DNA of 64,000 nucleotides from Diplonema papillatum (Eukaryota; Euglenozoa; Diplonemea; Diplonemida; Diplonemidae), in assembly GCA_030068145.1 (NCBI GenBank), contig JAPJBO010000015.1, positions 434,001 to 498,000 on the forward strand, given 5' to 3'. The position numbers and the translations under genes are program-made. Position 1 is the first letter of the stretch; each line of letters opens with the position of its first letter. The notes beneath the pieces were generated by a model. It was given only the letters and a program-made list of their open reading frames with translations, was not told the DNA's origin and searched no databases. This document shows, in pieces, positions 33,768 to 45,769 of the stretch.

Positions 33768-33840
33768 TCGAACTCGATATGCAGCAAGAGCCCGATATGC
33801 AGCAACAATCTGTGGCAATAGACTGCGATAGACTGCGCAA
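33768..33840 (+). repeat. Repeat K, copy 2 (partner 33466-33535)
   Basis: GATATGCAGCAACAATCTGTG and a doubled GATAGACTGC mark this copy. A short TAG-triplet run lies just upstream near 33751-33762. Confidence 0.7.
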
Positions 33841-34629
33841 GTCGTCGCTGGCTACCATTTAGGACGCGTCGTGTCGTGCTTTGGCCGGTTCTCGCCCCGC
33901 GTACCGTTGTGCCGGCGCGCACTCTCTGGCGAGTCCGAGGACGTCCGACTTGGCGCATCTTCATTTTCGCCCTCGCGGGCAGTCCTTGCCGGGGCGTCGA
34001 GTCCTCTCTCCGTTAAACCTTTGCACTCGCCCGCCCGCTGTCGCGGCTTCGCTCCGACTTCTTGCGTGCGCTCCCTCCCGCTTCAGGAAAGCAGGAAGGC
34101 GCGGCTTTCCTGCCAAGTGGAGCCATGAAAAAATGTAGAAGAATTGCCGAATAGTTACGGTGATTACCTGCACTGCTTGGTTTAAGTCGTGCTAGCCGAT
34201 GCACGTTTCTTCTGCCCTCGGGGAACCCGGGTTCATTGTGTTTTTGTCGTCTCCGGTCCTCCCAGGGTGTCATGGGGGGGCCTTCACGTGGCAACAGCGC
34301 ACCTTCATTGAGTCGCGGTCGCCGATCCTCAACCGCCAGTATCATGTACTTGATGCGACGCGGAACAAGTGCTGACAGCACCGCCCGGCGAATAGAGCCG
34401 CAAAAGTGGCAAATCGACCCTTCGGGGGGTGCTTAGCAGCCAATGGCCTGATGGCTGAGTGCACACCTAAGCAGGACTGCATCCTCGTGTTGTAGCCGTG
34501 TTGTGTATAAGTTTCTCGACAGTGATTGGACAGTCGGGATGCCGGGGCGGGTGTCCATGAAGAAGAGAAAAGTAAAGCAAAACCTGCCCCCTGCGCCTGC
34601 TTTCTCCGGCTGCTTCGGCAGACGACACA

Positions 34630-34877
<248 letters not shown>

Positions 34878-35232
34878 AGTACACGGTAGGAACTGGAGCA
34901 AAGCGCATGGCAGGATGAGCACACCACCCGAGCCTACAACAGGAGACTTCGGGTGGGCTGAGGTGGGTCTTCTGAGACTGAATTCTTCTTCTTCCCGCCC
35001 TCCCTTGCCCCCATTGTGATCTCGCCTGGTTGGCCCATTGACATGGTCAACAGGCACACTCTATCCCATTCGCTAGTTGCAAGTTATCAAGGTTCTGTCT
35101 GACTTCTCTTTCCTCCCCTTTCCGATGATGAATACTCCGGATGGCGTAGGTAGCCAAGCCCACCCTGAGTACAATGACCGAAGACCTAAGCCGAGACCGA
35201 GTGCGATGAGGCCAGAAGCTAGCTGCCAATTC

Positions 35233-35569
<337 letters not shown>

Positions 35570-36454
35570 GTCTCCGGTCCCAAGTGTCACTTTTGCGTCT
35601 ACCCATTCAGGAACTACAACAACCTTCCTTCTTATTCAGAAGCCAGCCTGCACTCAGTTTTCATCGTATTCCTTTAGTTTTCTCAGGCCCCCCTTTACTT
35701 TGCATACTGGTGTCACGGCAAGTCTGGCAGCTGCCATTCAACAAGATTTGACACAGGCGGCATTAGATTACATCTAAACGACACCTTCAACAAAAGAAAC
35801 GTTGTTGGCAACGATCAAGTAAACGAGCAAAACAACACCCACGCGTTTCATTTAGCTGCGGAAGAACTCGAGGAAGCCGCTATGCAGCATGTTTAGCAAG
35901 AGGAAACGTCCAGGAACACCACTCCAGCAACAGCTGCTGAAACAATGTCTCTTATGGAGCGGCAGTGTTACTCAGTTGCGGAGAGCAGTCTGTGCTCTCG
36001 TAGCGATGATGAGCTGCGGGCAGTCAACTGACGAACCAGACCCACTTCGTCGTCCTGTCTGCAGTCACTCAGGTTCCACGGTAAGAATGTGGAGAAGAAT
36101 GGACCGAAACTCTAGTAGACGGCACACGGTGCTGGCCGCATACACGTTCTTTACGTTCCCCACGCGCAACTCCTTCTCTCTTCGCGTTCTCTCCCTTCTT
36201 CCGCCTTTCTTTCTTCTCCTTTTTTTTTATTGCGCTTTTCTTGTCTTTCTCCCAGTACTTTCTTCTCTCTTCGCTGCACTACGACGCCTTTTTTCTGTCT
36301 TTTTCTTGCTGGTATCGTCGTGTTACGTATGAAAAATGCGTCTGCGGGTGGTCCTGGAGAAGCAGACGTCAGAGTCTTCGAACACAAAGCATCGTGGGGC
36401 AAAATGGTATCGAGAGCCGCGTATGCACCAGCACATAATGGCAGTGTCATTTTG
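35570..36454. other. Intergenic, no gene recognised
   Basis: A short family E fragment with GTCCTGTCTGCAGTCACTCAGG occurs near 36048. A pyrimidine-rich stretch lies at 36170-36310. Nothing else is identified. Confidence 0.5.
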
Positions 36455-36678
36455 AGAAATACTCGAGGGACTGCCTTGTGCTCATTTCGAAGGAGGCTAG
36501 AGGGGGAGAAAACAATACAACTACAAAGTGGGTCTTTTTTGTTGAACGCTTACGCCCGCCTTTAAACCCAGGGTTACCTGTGTTTCGTGTGGGCTACAGC
36601 ACATTTACCTCCTTTGATCTATCGCAACTGGCAGTCTCCTCAAGCATTTCCTACAAAGCAGGTGCTTATACAAAAAAA
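36455..36678 (-). repeat. Dispersed repeat family A, inverted, first of a tandem pair
   Basis: A near-complete reverse-strand A copy from AAATACTCGAGGGACTGCC to AAGCAGGTGCTTATACAAAA. A second inverted copy follows immediately. Confidence 0.9.
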
Positions 36679-36890
36679 CTCAAGGGGCTGCCTTGCGCTT
36701 ACTTCGAAGGAGGCTAAAAAAGGAGAACCTCTCTTTGTTGAACGCTTACGCCCGCCACTGAATCCAGACACACCTGTGTTTCGTGTGCAAGGAGGTAAAT
36801 GTGCTACAGCACATTCACCTCGATTGATCTTTCGCAACTGGCAGCCTCCTCAAGTATGTCCTACAAAGCAGGTGCTTATACAAAAACGCT
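36679..36890 (-). repeat. Dispersed repeat family A, inverted, second of a tandem pair
   Basis: This copy has the same order of landmarks but is more diverged. It contains a + orientation A word (AAGGAGGTAAATGTGCT, near 36789) facing AGCACATTCACCTC, which suggests an internal rearrangement. Confidence 0.85.
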
Positions 36891-38097
36891 GTGCTATGCA
36901 CCCCCTCAAGGTCCGCTTAGCTGATCTGAGAGCATCCGTGCGCACCTGGCGCAAAATGCGCAATATGTCGATGCTTTAACCCACCCAAGGTCAGGCGAAA
37001 GCAGGTGTGACCTCTCCGCAGTCGCTGTCCAAGCCGGCCGCTTTTCTGCTTCTCGCTTTTCTCTGCTTTCCCGCCTTCGTTCCTCGGCGATTTTCTTTAT
37101 TATTTTCTTGCCGAGTTTCAGCACAAAAGAAGTTCATACAACCAAGTACGCCTCCTGTTACGATGATGCTCTTCCATTGACCCATTCCTTTCGTGTCGGA
37201 CCTCAACAACAGACTGCGTGCGACAAGCCTAGCACCTACGTATGCATCGCCTCCTAGGTATCAGGGATGCACAGCAGCTGGTATGTGGTCCTCAGGACCT
37301 CTGCACCACAAAGGGCGGCGTGCACGGCTGATGGGGGTAGTCAGAGCAATCTTACGACACCTGCTGACCACCAAGAGAGGACTGACCCCAACTAAGGGAA
37401 GAGCGATGTACGGCTGATAGGTAGCCAGCGCAACCTGCGCGGCACGTAAAATACGTGTAATTTGCTCAAATCACCTGCCACTAGATAAGAGAACCCCTGG
37501 TAGACATGTACCGCCAGTACGGTTCACACGGGCAGCAGAGTGTCCCAGGTAGAAAGGCGCCGCACCTTCTTTCCATCGACGATACGCAAGTCGCAACGTA
37601 GCTACAAAATGCTGCGGTTCGCGGAGGAGTAATCATGTCAACAAACACCCCAGGTGGTAGTGACAGGCTTGTCATGTCAACGGTTGACGCAGAGTACAGT
37701 ACGGCGCGACGCGAAAAAGGGAATGACGGCAAGGTTCTATTCCCGCCAGATTCCGTCTTGGCAATCAACGAACACTCCAAGACCCTCGTCGACCGGAAAC
37801 ATCGTCCATCCATTAGCGGCAACCAGCTAAAGACAAGTCATTGCCCGTAGGTCACCCGCCAGTTTCCCTGCGACAACCAATTTCTGCTTCCCTGGAGACA
37901 GCATTTGTTGCAGCTAAAAAGAACGTTGGCAGCGGTTTAACCAGAACACATGCAGGTTAAATCGCACAAACAAAAAAAAAAACACTACAACCCCCAGCAG
38001 AAAAACTACTACAGAGAAAAGCCCACCGCCCGGCCGCCATGAGCGAGCGGCCCGCGTCACCATAAGAGCACGCTTTCCGGCGCGAGGCGGCCGCGCG
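36891..38097. other. Intergenic upstream of the HAD gene, no gene recognised
   Basis: No repeat family member or exon was identified. An A-rich run near 37970-37985 and a GC-rich stretch from about 38025 immediately precede the HAD start codon and may include its leader. Confidence 0.5.
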
Positions 38098-39964
38098 ATG
38101 GTCCGGATCGTGTGTTTCGACCTCGACGACACGCTTTGGCACTGCGGCGACGCGATTGGCCGCGCAGAGGTGAACATGCGCGCGTGGCTCAACGACCGGT
38201 ACCCTGGGAAAACAAGCCATTTCGACTGCCCGGTCAGGTTCGCCGCCCTGCGCGAAGGCGTGTACAAAAACGAGGCGAGGGAGCTTGCGGCTCAGTGCAG
38301 GCTGCTTGAGGTGCGAAGGCTGATACTGGTCAAAGGGCTGACCCTCGGCGGTGCGACGGAGGCCGAAATCAGCGAAGGCATAGAAGATGCAGTCGCGTAC
38401 TACCTCCACCAGCGCTCCGCTTGTATCGAGCCGTTTCCGGAGTGCGAGCGCATGCTGCAGGATCTCGTGGCTCGCCAATACACGCTGTGCGCCCTGACCA
38501 ACGGCAACGCCAACCTGGAAACGGTCAACCTGCACGAATACTTTGCGCTGCATGTACACGTATGCGTTTCCTTTCGTTTTTTTTTGTGTATAAGCACCTG
38601 CTTTGTAGGAAATGCTTGAGGAGACTGCCAGTTGCGATAGATGAAAGGAGGTAAATGTGCTGTAGCCCACACGAAACACAGGTAAATCTGGGTTTAGTGG
38701 CGGGCGTAAACGTCCAACAAAAAAGACCCACTTTGTAGTTGTAATGTTATCTCCCCCTCTAGCCTCCTTCGAAATGAGCACAAGGCAGTCCCTCGAGTAT
38801 TTCTTCTCAAAAACGTTTGCCGAACCACAGATTCAAGCAAAGCCTCTGGCCATCCCGCTCGACGGAAGACAAAACTGGCGCCTTTTTAGTACTAACAATC
38901 TTCTGGGTTGCCCTACAATGTATTGTGCCGGCTAAAAAGACGTAGGCGTGTTTTGGTGGTTGATCAGAGGTACTTACCTGACTATGCACAGGGTAAATAT
39001 AAGTGAGAAAACGATCAACCGGCACGCACAAACAAAACGAAGCGCCTGTCTTTTTTGACGTTTTCTTTCACGACAATCGTCACAATGAGCCGAAATCTAG
39101 CACCTTCTTAGAACACGTCCGACTGTACAGGCTTAGGCTTGTGCGGAATCAATGGTGCCCCGTGTTGAGCGCGAAGCACCGCACAAAAGTACCAAAAGTC
39201 TCGTGCTGCAAGACTTTTGAAAATGTGAAGAGGAATGGTCTCGGAAGGTGATTCTCGTCAAGAACGCCCAGTTCAAAAGAAGACAATGCCCCACAGGCTA
39301 CGATGCCAGGAATGAAGCCGAAACCCGCTTTAAACATGTTCCAAACGGTTCTGGAGCAGTTCAAGGTCGATCCCCACGAAGTGGTGATGATTGGCGACGA
39401 CCCAAGAAATGACATCGAGCCAGCGCTGTCCATGGGCATGCACGCCGTTCTCGTATCCATCGCCTCAACCAAAGGTAATGTTTTCTTACAGCTTTCTTTA
39501 GTGGACTTGTGACGTTGACAGCATGTCTGCAAGACACAAGTTTCCCGTCCAGGGAACTCACAGAAATAAGCTTGCCTGGTCAAGGTCACAGGGTGGCCCA
39601 ACAACAAGAACCGCCCCAGGCATCATGGTCAGCATACTCGCTGCTGTACATGCCAGAGTTGAAAAATGGCCCCGTTGTGACACTTGCATTAGACTGACCT
39701 CCCCCAACCAACCACCTGGTTCTTGGAAGCTCCTTTCAATACGGCCCTGCGCTTCCAACTTTCTATCCCCCGGAATATTCGCTTGTTCTCAAGGTTCGCT
39801 GCAACAATTCAACGGCGTTCACAGATCACGACCTGCCGCCGCACGTACACAAAGTGAAGTGCTTGAGCGAGGTTGCGACATGCGTGGAAGAGATCAAAGC
39901 GAAGAATCGAGCGAGGCCTTCGTCGTGTGAAGCTTCCGGACCATCGGCGAAGGCGAAAGAGTAA
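38098..39964 (+). CDS. HAD-superfamily phosphatase (subfamily IA, YigB/pyrimidine-nucleotidase-like)
   Basis: Three exons, 38098-38559, 39297-39474 and 39825-39964, join in phases 0 and 1 (donors GTATGC and GTAATG, acceptors CCACAG and TTCACAG) for 259 residues. All four HAD motifs are present. Motif I is FDLDDT near the N-terminus, with both aspartates. Motif II is LTNGN. Motif III is the lysine in MKPKPALNMF at the start of exon 2. Motif IV is VMIGDDPRNDI. The helical cap between I and II fits subfamily IA, which dephosphorylates small phosphometabolites such as nucleotides, FMN precursors or phosphoglycolate. The substrate cannot be fixed from sequence. Exon 3 (DLPPHVHKVKCLSEVATCVE) supplies the expected last strand and helix and a basic tail. 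Intron 1 holds an A copy and a B copy. Confidence 0.88.
38580..38803 (+). repeat. Dispersed repeat family A in HAD intron 1
   Basis: The copy begins about 20 bp after the exon 1 donor, at the T-run and GTGTATAAGCACCTGC, and ends at GCAGTCCCTCGAGTATTT. It is one of the best-preserved A copies. Confidence 0.92.
38881..39056 (+). repeat. Dispersed repeat family B in HAD intron 1
   Basis: The copy runs from TTTTTAGTACTAACAATC to GCGCCTGTCTTTTTTG and lies about 75 bp downstream of the A copy in the same intron. Confidence 0.92.
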
Positions 39965-41535
39965 GAATGCCCGTGCAGGAACCGCTTTTGCTTTTGTGGA
40001 CGCACAGCGTTGCAGGTAGCTATTTTTGGTCTGCACGGTCAAGAATGCACAAGGACTTCTGGGGACGTACTATGGTATTTTTCAGTGCCACGGATCTGCG
40101 GTCCGGTCCGTCGAATGGTTCGGCTCCGCGATGCGATGATATGGTACTTGGAATTCTTCGTTGGACCCAGGACAGAGATCTGGAAACGAGCGAATTGGAG
40201 CCTGTTCCGCTATCTGCGGTACATGCGTCATCCCGTTTTGTCAAAAGCCTGCGCTCAAATAGGAGAGTCTCTCGGCTTTCCCTTCACAGCACAGAAAGCA
40301 GTGCGACCGTGACTACAAGAGTCCGAGCTCCTTCTGCCTTCGAGCACAATCATCAGGCTACATAAACGCAAGGACCTTTGCTGGCCACAACGCAAGTGAA
40401 TTGTGTCCTGAACCCGAACACAACTGCGGTGATTGACTTCCAGCACCAAACCAATTTCTAGCTCTCTCCAACCGGTGTGTCGTACGCCATCCCTACTTGT
40501 GATGCTTCAGGTCGCCATCGTGTCAGTTGTTCTGACTTGACTGCCGATGGTCGTTAAGCCTGATTCTCAGTTCTTTCAAAGGTCGTTGCTTTCCAACCAT
40601 GAAACACGATTTTGCTGTTCACGACGCGTTTCTCTGTACCGCTCCCGCTTTTCAGTGTGACCATTCCTTCGGAGGTAGGGGGGCAGACACCAATGGAAGC
40701 TGCCGGTCTCGCCACTTTGCTGGCGGCGTCCGTGGCGCTGACTCGTCACGTTTTCTGCGTCCTTTTAGATCAACGGTACCAAAAGAAAATGAATGGGCAC
40801 GTCGGTTGTTTGTGCGTTGTTTACGTACCGTAGCTGCGTGGTCTGTGAGTTGTTACTGGCCGCGCCGTCGATGCCTGGGTAGGTGGTGGCCGCGTGAGCA
40901 ACACCCCTAGCTGAGAAACATTGCTTGGTTTAGGGCGCTGAACTTTGTTGCCAAGAATGAGCTTCCCTCTCCCCCACAGCCAATCGATAGCAACCGACGG
41001 GCGGTGTGTACAAATGGTAGAGACGTAATGAGTGCAAGCTGATGTCTTGCGCCTACTAGGCTTTTTTCCCCCGCCCAGCTAAAGGGGGGGGGGGTCGAAT
41101 AATTACACTTATTTCACGTCTGGTTGTCTAAAAACACTACTACTGTTTGATTCTGCTACTGTTCGGCTACCCGGAACTTTTTTTAGTATTCGACAAATCG
41201 AATAATAGCACAGGTGTTATTATTAGACCCCCCACCCCTGTAGCCCAAAGGAGCCTGATGGGCGCTCGGAATTCCCTCGGTAGTTAGCAAAAACGCCGCA
41301 CAGGAGAAAGAAAGGAGGAAGAGGGAAGGGAGCGAGCGGAGCCGCCGCCCGTGATCTCACACGCCCCCTCCACCCCCCGCCCACTCCCCTCCGGGTGCTG
41401 GACGACCGCCACCGTTCACAAGTCCCTCTACCGTTGCGCGTAGAGGGGCGGTGTTGAACCCAGCTGTATCCAACCCCCCTCCACCCCATTACCCCCCGTC
41501 CCCTTGTATTATCATCTCCCCCGCGCCGCCTAAAA
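39965..41535. other. Intergenic between HAD and PH/SAM genes
   Basis: Apart from the SSU rRNA fragment at 40975-41064, this holds a G-run near 41081-41094 and an AT-rich patch near 41095-41220 with ATTCGA and TTATTATTAG words. C-rich DNA from about 41345 precedes the next start codon and is probably its leader or promoter. Confidence 0.5.
40975..41064 (-). pseudogene. Antisense SSU (18S) rRNA fragment, 3' region
   Basis: On the minus strand the order is CCTAGTAGGCGCAAGAC, ATCAGCTTGCACTCATTACG, TTTGTACACACCGCCCGTCG and GATTGGCTGTGGG. It covers the same part of SSU rRNA as 18779-18915. Both copies share GTTGCTAYCGATTGGCTGTG, which differs from the textbook sequence, so both derive from one parental host rRNA. 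Confidence 0.88.
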
Positions 41536-44500
41536 ATGGCGTCCCCACCCGGTACACCGTCCCCCGAGGTCTTGCGCGCCGTCTCGTTCAACAGCGAGGT
41601 GCAGCTGCCGTACGTGTCGTGGAACAACATCCCCGAGAAGTGGCGCTCCGGGTTCGAGTCGATCTTCAAGGGGAAGAACGCGCAGGTGGTCTTCTTCTTT
41701 ACGCTCGTGCAGAAGGTCGGGCATACCGTGCTTCCGCAGGAGCGTGTCGTGTTCGTCACGCACAATGCGGTGTATCAATGCATGCCGAACGCGAAGGTGA
41801 ACCGATGCGTCGCGATCGAAGACATTAACGACGTCCTGCTTTCGACGGAAGACAACGCCGAATGGGTCGGGCTCATTGTGAGGAAGAACAACGAGTACGA
41901 CCTCCTGTTCGTCATGTCGAGTGAGCAAAAGAGGCGGTTCATGCACGTGCTGACCACGCTGTTCATGCACATCACGGGGAGGGACTTGAAGACGAAGACG
42001 CTGCGACCGTCGGACAACATCGTGAAGATGCTTAAGCTGAACAAGCCGAAAGGGTGGGAGTGCAAGCTGCAAGAAGGCTGGAAGCGGAAGGACGCGCTGG
42101 CGTCCTCCGTCCGCTCCGCGTCCGGCGGTTCGTCCAGGGGGTACAGCCCGTACGCGTCCTCCCGGTACCACCCGGAAGAGCTCGACTCCCAGACGCCGTC
42201 GTCGGCCCGGGGGACCGCGAAGCTCCGGCACCCCGCCGAGCTCGAAAACCCCGAATCCTGCCCAGCCAACCCGCCGGCCGCGCAATCGCCTTTGCAACCC
42301 CTCGCGCCCTTCGGCAACGCGTTCGCATCGGCGGTCTCCGCGACCAGCCTCACCGCGATCCCGACGGACCACGCCCTCCCCCCTGCCAGCACCACCACGC
42401 AGATCGACCCACAGCCCCCGGCGACGCCCGCGTCTACGAAGCACCCCGATCAGCCGCTGAGTGAGCCGACGCCGACGCCGAAGCCGTCGCCTTCCGCGCC
42501 CATGGTCCGGTCGCGGCACCCCGTCGAAATCACGTCGTTCCTCGCCGACTCCGACAACGCGTACCGGCAACAGCTCCGCGAGATCGAAGCCTACAAGAAG
42601 CAAATCGGCGGCGGGACGCCGAAGCAGGCGCCGCCGTCGCCGCCGCGGTCGGCCGGCGCCGAGCGGGACCCGTGGGCGATACCTCCGGTCAAAGCCGGAT
42701 TCGACGCGAGCGACACCACCAGCGACGACGGCGGCCCCGCGTCTGAGAGCAATTTCTTGGAGGTCGGAGACCGGGCGAGCTCGATCTCGTCGACGATGTC
42801 GGTGTCGGCGGACGAGAAGGGCGGGTCGGTGACGAAGGCCGCCGCCCGCCGGAGCGAGCACTCCCCCGGCGACCCGATCTTCGCCTGCGCGGCGGGGGGC
42901 GTGTGGACCCCCGGCTTCATCGTCGAGCGACCGAGCCGGCGCTCCGCCGCCTGGAAGGTCACGTACGACCCTCCGCCCACCCATCCTGCCGCCGACACCG
43001 AAACGATCCCGTGCGGCGCCTCCGACAGTGACTACCTCCAGGTCGGCCCCCGCGGGCTCTCCGTCTCCAGCTCCACACAGGCGCCGTTCACCGTCGACGT
43101 CCCGGCCACCAGCATCCGGCCACGCGTAGCGGGTCTGGCCGTCGGATCTGTTGTTGAGGCAACCGTCGACTTGTACGACGAGTCTGGGTGCTTTCTCGCG
43201 CGGCAAGGCGCAACCGGCACCGTCGAACGGCTTCCGGGCGGCGGGCCCGGGAGCTGCGCGTCCGTGAGCTTCGACGGGCGGACCGTGCAGGTCGCACGCC
43301 GGGACATCATCCCCCGCGGGGAACCCCCCCATGCACCCCCCGCGAAGTTCGAAACCGGCGACGAAGTCGAGTACTTCGACACAGCCACGGACCGGTGGCT
43401 GCCTAGCTGCATCATCGGCCGGGAGGGCGATGCGTATCTCCTGCAAAGCGACTCGTTCGACCTGCTCGAAGTCGACCTCGACCGGACGCCCGGTGCCATC
43501 AGGCGCCGGGGCCCGGGTGCGGCGTGGCCCGACATCCGCGCGGCGGCGCCGCCGCCCAAAAAAGAGCCGAGCCCCCTGCCGGCCCCGCCGAGCAGCCCCG
43601 CCAACAACCACCTCCCGGCCGCCCCCGACCCGCCGCCGCCGCGCCTGCGGCCGCGGCAGGCAAACGGCGGGACCCGGCGCGACCCGCAGCAGCAGCAGCT
43701 GCTGCAGCCGTCGCACACGAGCGCCGGGAGCAGGACGCTGGACAGCGTGCAGTCGCCGCCGTCTCCGGGGGAGCCTGCTGGGCACGGCCGCGCGGCGCAG
43801 CCGATGCTGCCGAAGGCGGCGGCGGACGCGCAGCAGCAGCAGCACACGCCGTCGAGGCTCGATTCTCACCATTCACTGCCGTCATCGTCGTCGAGCATCC
43901 AACCGTATGCGAGGGGCTGCAAGGTTGACGTGGCGACGCCGCCGGCGCAGCCGCACAGCGCGCCGACGCAAGTGCACCTCCCCCCGTCCGTCGGGAACGT
44001 AAGTCAGCCAGGCGACAACCCCGGCGTGGTGCCGGTTGTGTTCGCGAACAAGGTCTTCGAGCAGTACGCCCGGCAGGTCGCCGAGCTGCAGGGCATCCTC
44101 GCCGCGCAGACCAGCCCGTCGAAGGCGCATCCGCACCACGCGGCGGCAGCCGGCCTCACCCGGCACCAGCAGCTCTCCGCGGAGCTGGCGAAGCTGGAGG
44201 CCGCGGAAGGCACGATCGACGGCTCGCCGAGCGCGTCTGTCGCCGCCATCATCCAAGCGCTGCTCCGGGAGAGTGACCAGCTGACCAAGGCGCTTGAGCT
44301 TGCAGAGCGGGAGAAGGACGCGAAGGACCAGCCACCGCCGCCGCCGCCGCCCCCCGGCCGGGCGCAGTTCCTGCACATGTCGCCGCCCCGCGGACCCGCC
44401 GGCCCCGCCCACGGGTACTCCGACGCGCTGACCAAGATGACCGCCGACGAGGTCTCCGACCTCTTCGCGCACAAGCTGCTGCTCCAGCCGTTCGTGGTGC

Positions 44501-45387
44501 ACGCGTTCGCGCGGGTCACCGGCGAGGACCTGGCGGCCATGGACGAGGCCGACCTGGCGCGCCGGATCCCGCGCGCGCCCCAAGCCGCCGCGATGGTCTT
44601 CGAGCACCTGCAGTCGCACTACCGGCGCGACCCGCCCGACGTCGGATACGTCTCGTGGATCATCGCCACGCGGCAGCAGCTCATCGAAGACGTGGTGCGC
44701 GCGTACGAGGACGTCCAGTCCGCTCGGACGCTGCTCGTCTCCCTCAAAAAGCTCACCAAGTCGCACCACAACGCGGCGGCCGCCATCGACAAGGCGGCGT
44801 CCGCCGAGCGGTCGGTGCACACCGTGCAGAAGACCCTGGCCAACATCGTGTGCAACCGGCTGCTCCCGAAGGAAAAGTGGAACCTGGGCGTCGCGGGCCA
44901 CCCCAGCACGCACCAGCAGGGCGCCCCCGTCGGGATTCTGAGCGCGTTCGAAGTGTCGGTGCTCAACAAGCTGGCGCCGGCGAAGGGCTACCAAGCGAAC
45001 GAGCTGGCAGAGTTCGCGGCCACGGCGCCGGTGGCGAGCCACCGTTCGCGGTCGATCCCGAGGGAGGCGAGGTCGGAGGTTTCGGTTCACAGCGCGGCGC
45101 ATAAGGTGAGGGGTTCGTCGCGGGGAAGGAGCGGGAGCGCCGGCGGCGTCGGGTCGAGGAAGTCGAGCCGGTCGCTCAAGAAGCGGGGCGCCGCCGCGGC
45201 GGCGGTGAGCGCGACGGAGATCAAGCAGCGGGAGTGGCTCAGCGGCGCGCACTCGTGCCTCCGGAGCCCGCAGCCGATCTCCGCCTTCGGCCGCACCAAC
45301 TCGCCGTCACAGCAGCCGCTGCTCCAGCGATCCACGAGCCGGAGTAGGACGGTGACCCCACCGCACGGACGAAGCGGTCGATTCTGA
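41536..45387 (+). CDS. Large protein with PH-like, Tudor-like and SAM-like modules
   Basis: A single exon of 1283 residues from the first ATG after a C-rich leader. Residues about 25-165 resemble the PH-like/TH1 fold (ERVVFVTHNAVYQCMPN, CVAIEDINDVLLS, DLLFVMSSEQKRRFMHVL), a lipid- or protein-binding module. Residues 170-440 are disordered and proline/serine-rich. Three short beta-barrel-like segments follow near 447-480, 535-600 and 605-655 (VWTPGFIVER, ARQGATGTVERLPGG, DEVEYFDTATDRWLPSCIIG), which look Tudor- or agenet-like. Residues about 965-1030 look like a SAM domain (LTKMTADEVSDLFAHKLLL, EDLAAMDEADLARRIP), then a helical coil (1045-1110) and an arginine/serine-rich tail. A scaffold or signalling adaptor is inferred; no enzyme motif is visible. 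The 3' end has been duplicated twice downstream. Confidence 0.8.
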   Translation: MASPPGTPSPEVLRAVSFNSEVQLPYVSWNNIPEKWRSGFESIFKGKNAQVVFFFTLVQKVGHTVLPQERVVFVTHNAVYQCMPNAKVNRCVAIEDINDVLLSTEDNAEWVGLIVRKNNEYDLLFVMSSEQKRRFMHVLTTLFMHITGRDLKTKTLRPSDNIVKMLKLNKPKGWECKLQEGWKRKDALASSVRSASGGSSRGYSPYASSRYHPEELDSQTPSSARGTAKLRHPAELENPESCPANPPAAQSPLQPLAPFGNAFASAVSATSLTAIPTDHALPPASTTTQIDPQPPATPASTKHPDQPLSEPTPTPKPSPSAPMVRSRHPVEITSFLADSDNAYRQQLREIEAYKKQIGGGTPKQAPPSPPRSAGAERDPWAIPPVKAGFDASDTTSDDGGPASESNFLEVGDRASSISSTMSVSADEKGGSVTKAAARRSEHSPGDPIFACAAGGVWTPGFIVERPSRRSAAWKVTYDPPPTHPAADTETIPCGASDSDYLQVGPRGLSVSSSTQAPFTVDVPATSIRPRVAGLAVGSVVEATVDLYDESGCFLARQGATGTVERLPGGGPGSCASVSFDGRTVQVARRDIIPRGEPPHAPPAKFETGDEVEYFDTATDRWLPSCIIGREGDAYLLQSDSFDLLEVDLDRTPGAIRRRGPGAAWPDIRAAAPPPKKEPSPLPAPPSSPANNHLPAAPDPPPPRLRPRQANGGTRRDPQQQQLLQPSHTSAGSRTLDSVQSPPSPGEPAGHGRAAQPMLPKAAADAQQQQHTPSRLDSHHSLPSSSSSIQPYARGCKVDVATPPAQPHSAPTQVHLPPSVGNVSQPGDNPGVVPVVFANKVFEQYARQVAELQGILAAQTSPSKAHPHHAAAAGLTRHQQLSAELAKLEAAEGTIDGSPSASVAAIIQALLRESDQLTKALELAEREKDAKDQPPPPPPPPGRAQFLHMSPPRGPAGPAHGYSDALTKMTADEVSDLFAHKLLLQPFVVHAFARVTGEDLAAMDEADLARRIPRAPQAAAMVFEHLQSHYRRDPPDVGYVSWIIATRQQLIEDVVRAYEDVQSARTLLVSLKKLTKSHHNAAAAIDKAASAERSVHTVQKTLANIVCNRLLPKEKWNLGVAGHPSTHQQGAPVGILSAFEVSVLNKLAPAKGYQANELAEFAATAPVASHRSRSIPREARSEVSVHSAAHKVRGSSRGRSGSAGGVGSRKSSRSLKKRGAAAAAVSATEIKQREWLSGAHSCLRSPQPISAFGRTNSPSQQPLLQRSTSRSRTVTPPHGRSGRF

Positions 45388-45439
45388 TCCCGCAGTGTAC
45401 ACGCACATCCACACACCACGCGGACAGCTGCTATACTCC

Positions 45440-45663
45440 TAAATTGCGCGGGAAGCGGAGTCGAGGTCGGAGGATTCGGTTCGTAGCGCGGCGCATAAGG
45501 TGAAGGGTTCTTCGCGGGGGCATCGGGTCGAGGAAGTCGAGCCGGTCGCTCAAGAAGCGGGGCGCCGCCGCCGCCGCGGCGGCGGTGAGCGCGACGGAGG
45601 TCAGGCAGCAAGAGTGGCTCAGCGGCGCGCACTCGTGCCTCAGGAGCCCGCAGCCGATCTCCG
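45440..45663 (+). pseudogene. Decayed duplicate 1 of the PH/SAM gene 3' end
   Basis: GAAGCGGAGTCGAGGTCGG starts a stretch matching parental 45065-45285, including GAGGAAGTCGAGCCGGTCGC, CAAGAAGCGGGGCGCCGCCG and GCGCGCACTCGTGCCTC. It has one internal deletion and an expanded GCC-type run. The copy breaks off at ATCTCCGCC, short of the parental stop. Confidence 0.9.
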
Positions 45664-45769
45664 CCACCCGATGGATGATTCCCCGAGAGCTCCACTGTTA
45701 TCGCAAAGGGCCCAAAAGACGCGTCGACTGCATAATAAGGTGAGGGATGTCGCGGGGCTGGAGCGGCGA

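Noticed and set aside
41530-43872. A 780-codon open frame on the minus strand opposite the PH/SAM gene
   Set aside because: It mirrors the strong G/C-ending codon bias of the + strand gene, is arginine-rich low-complexity, and has no domain. The + strand product has recognisable folds.
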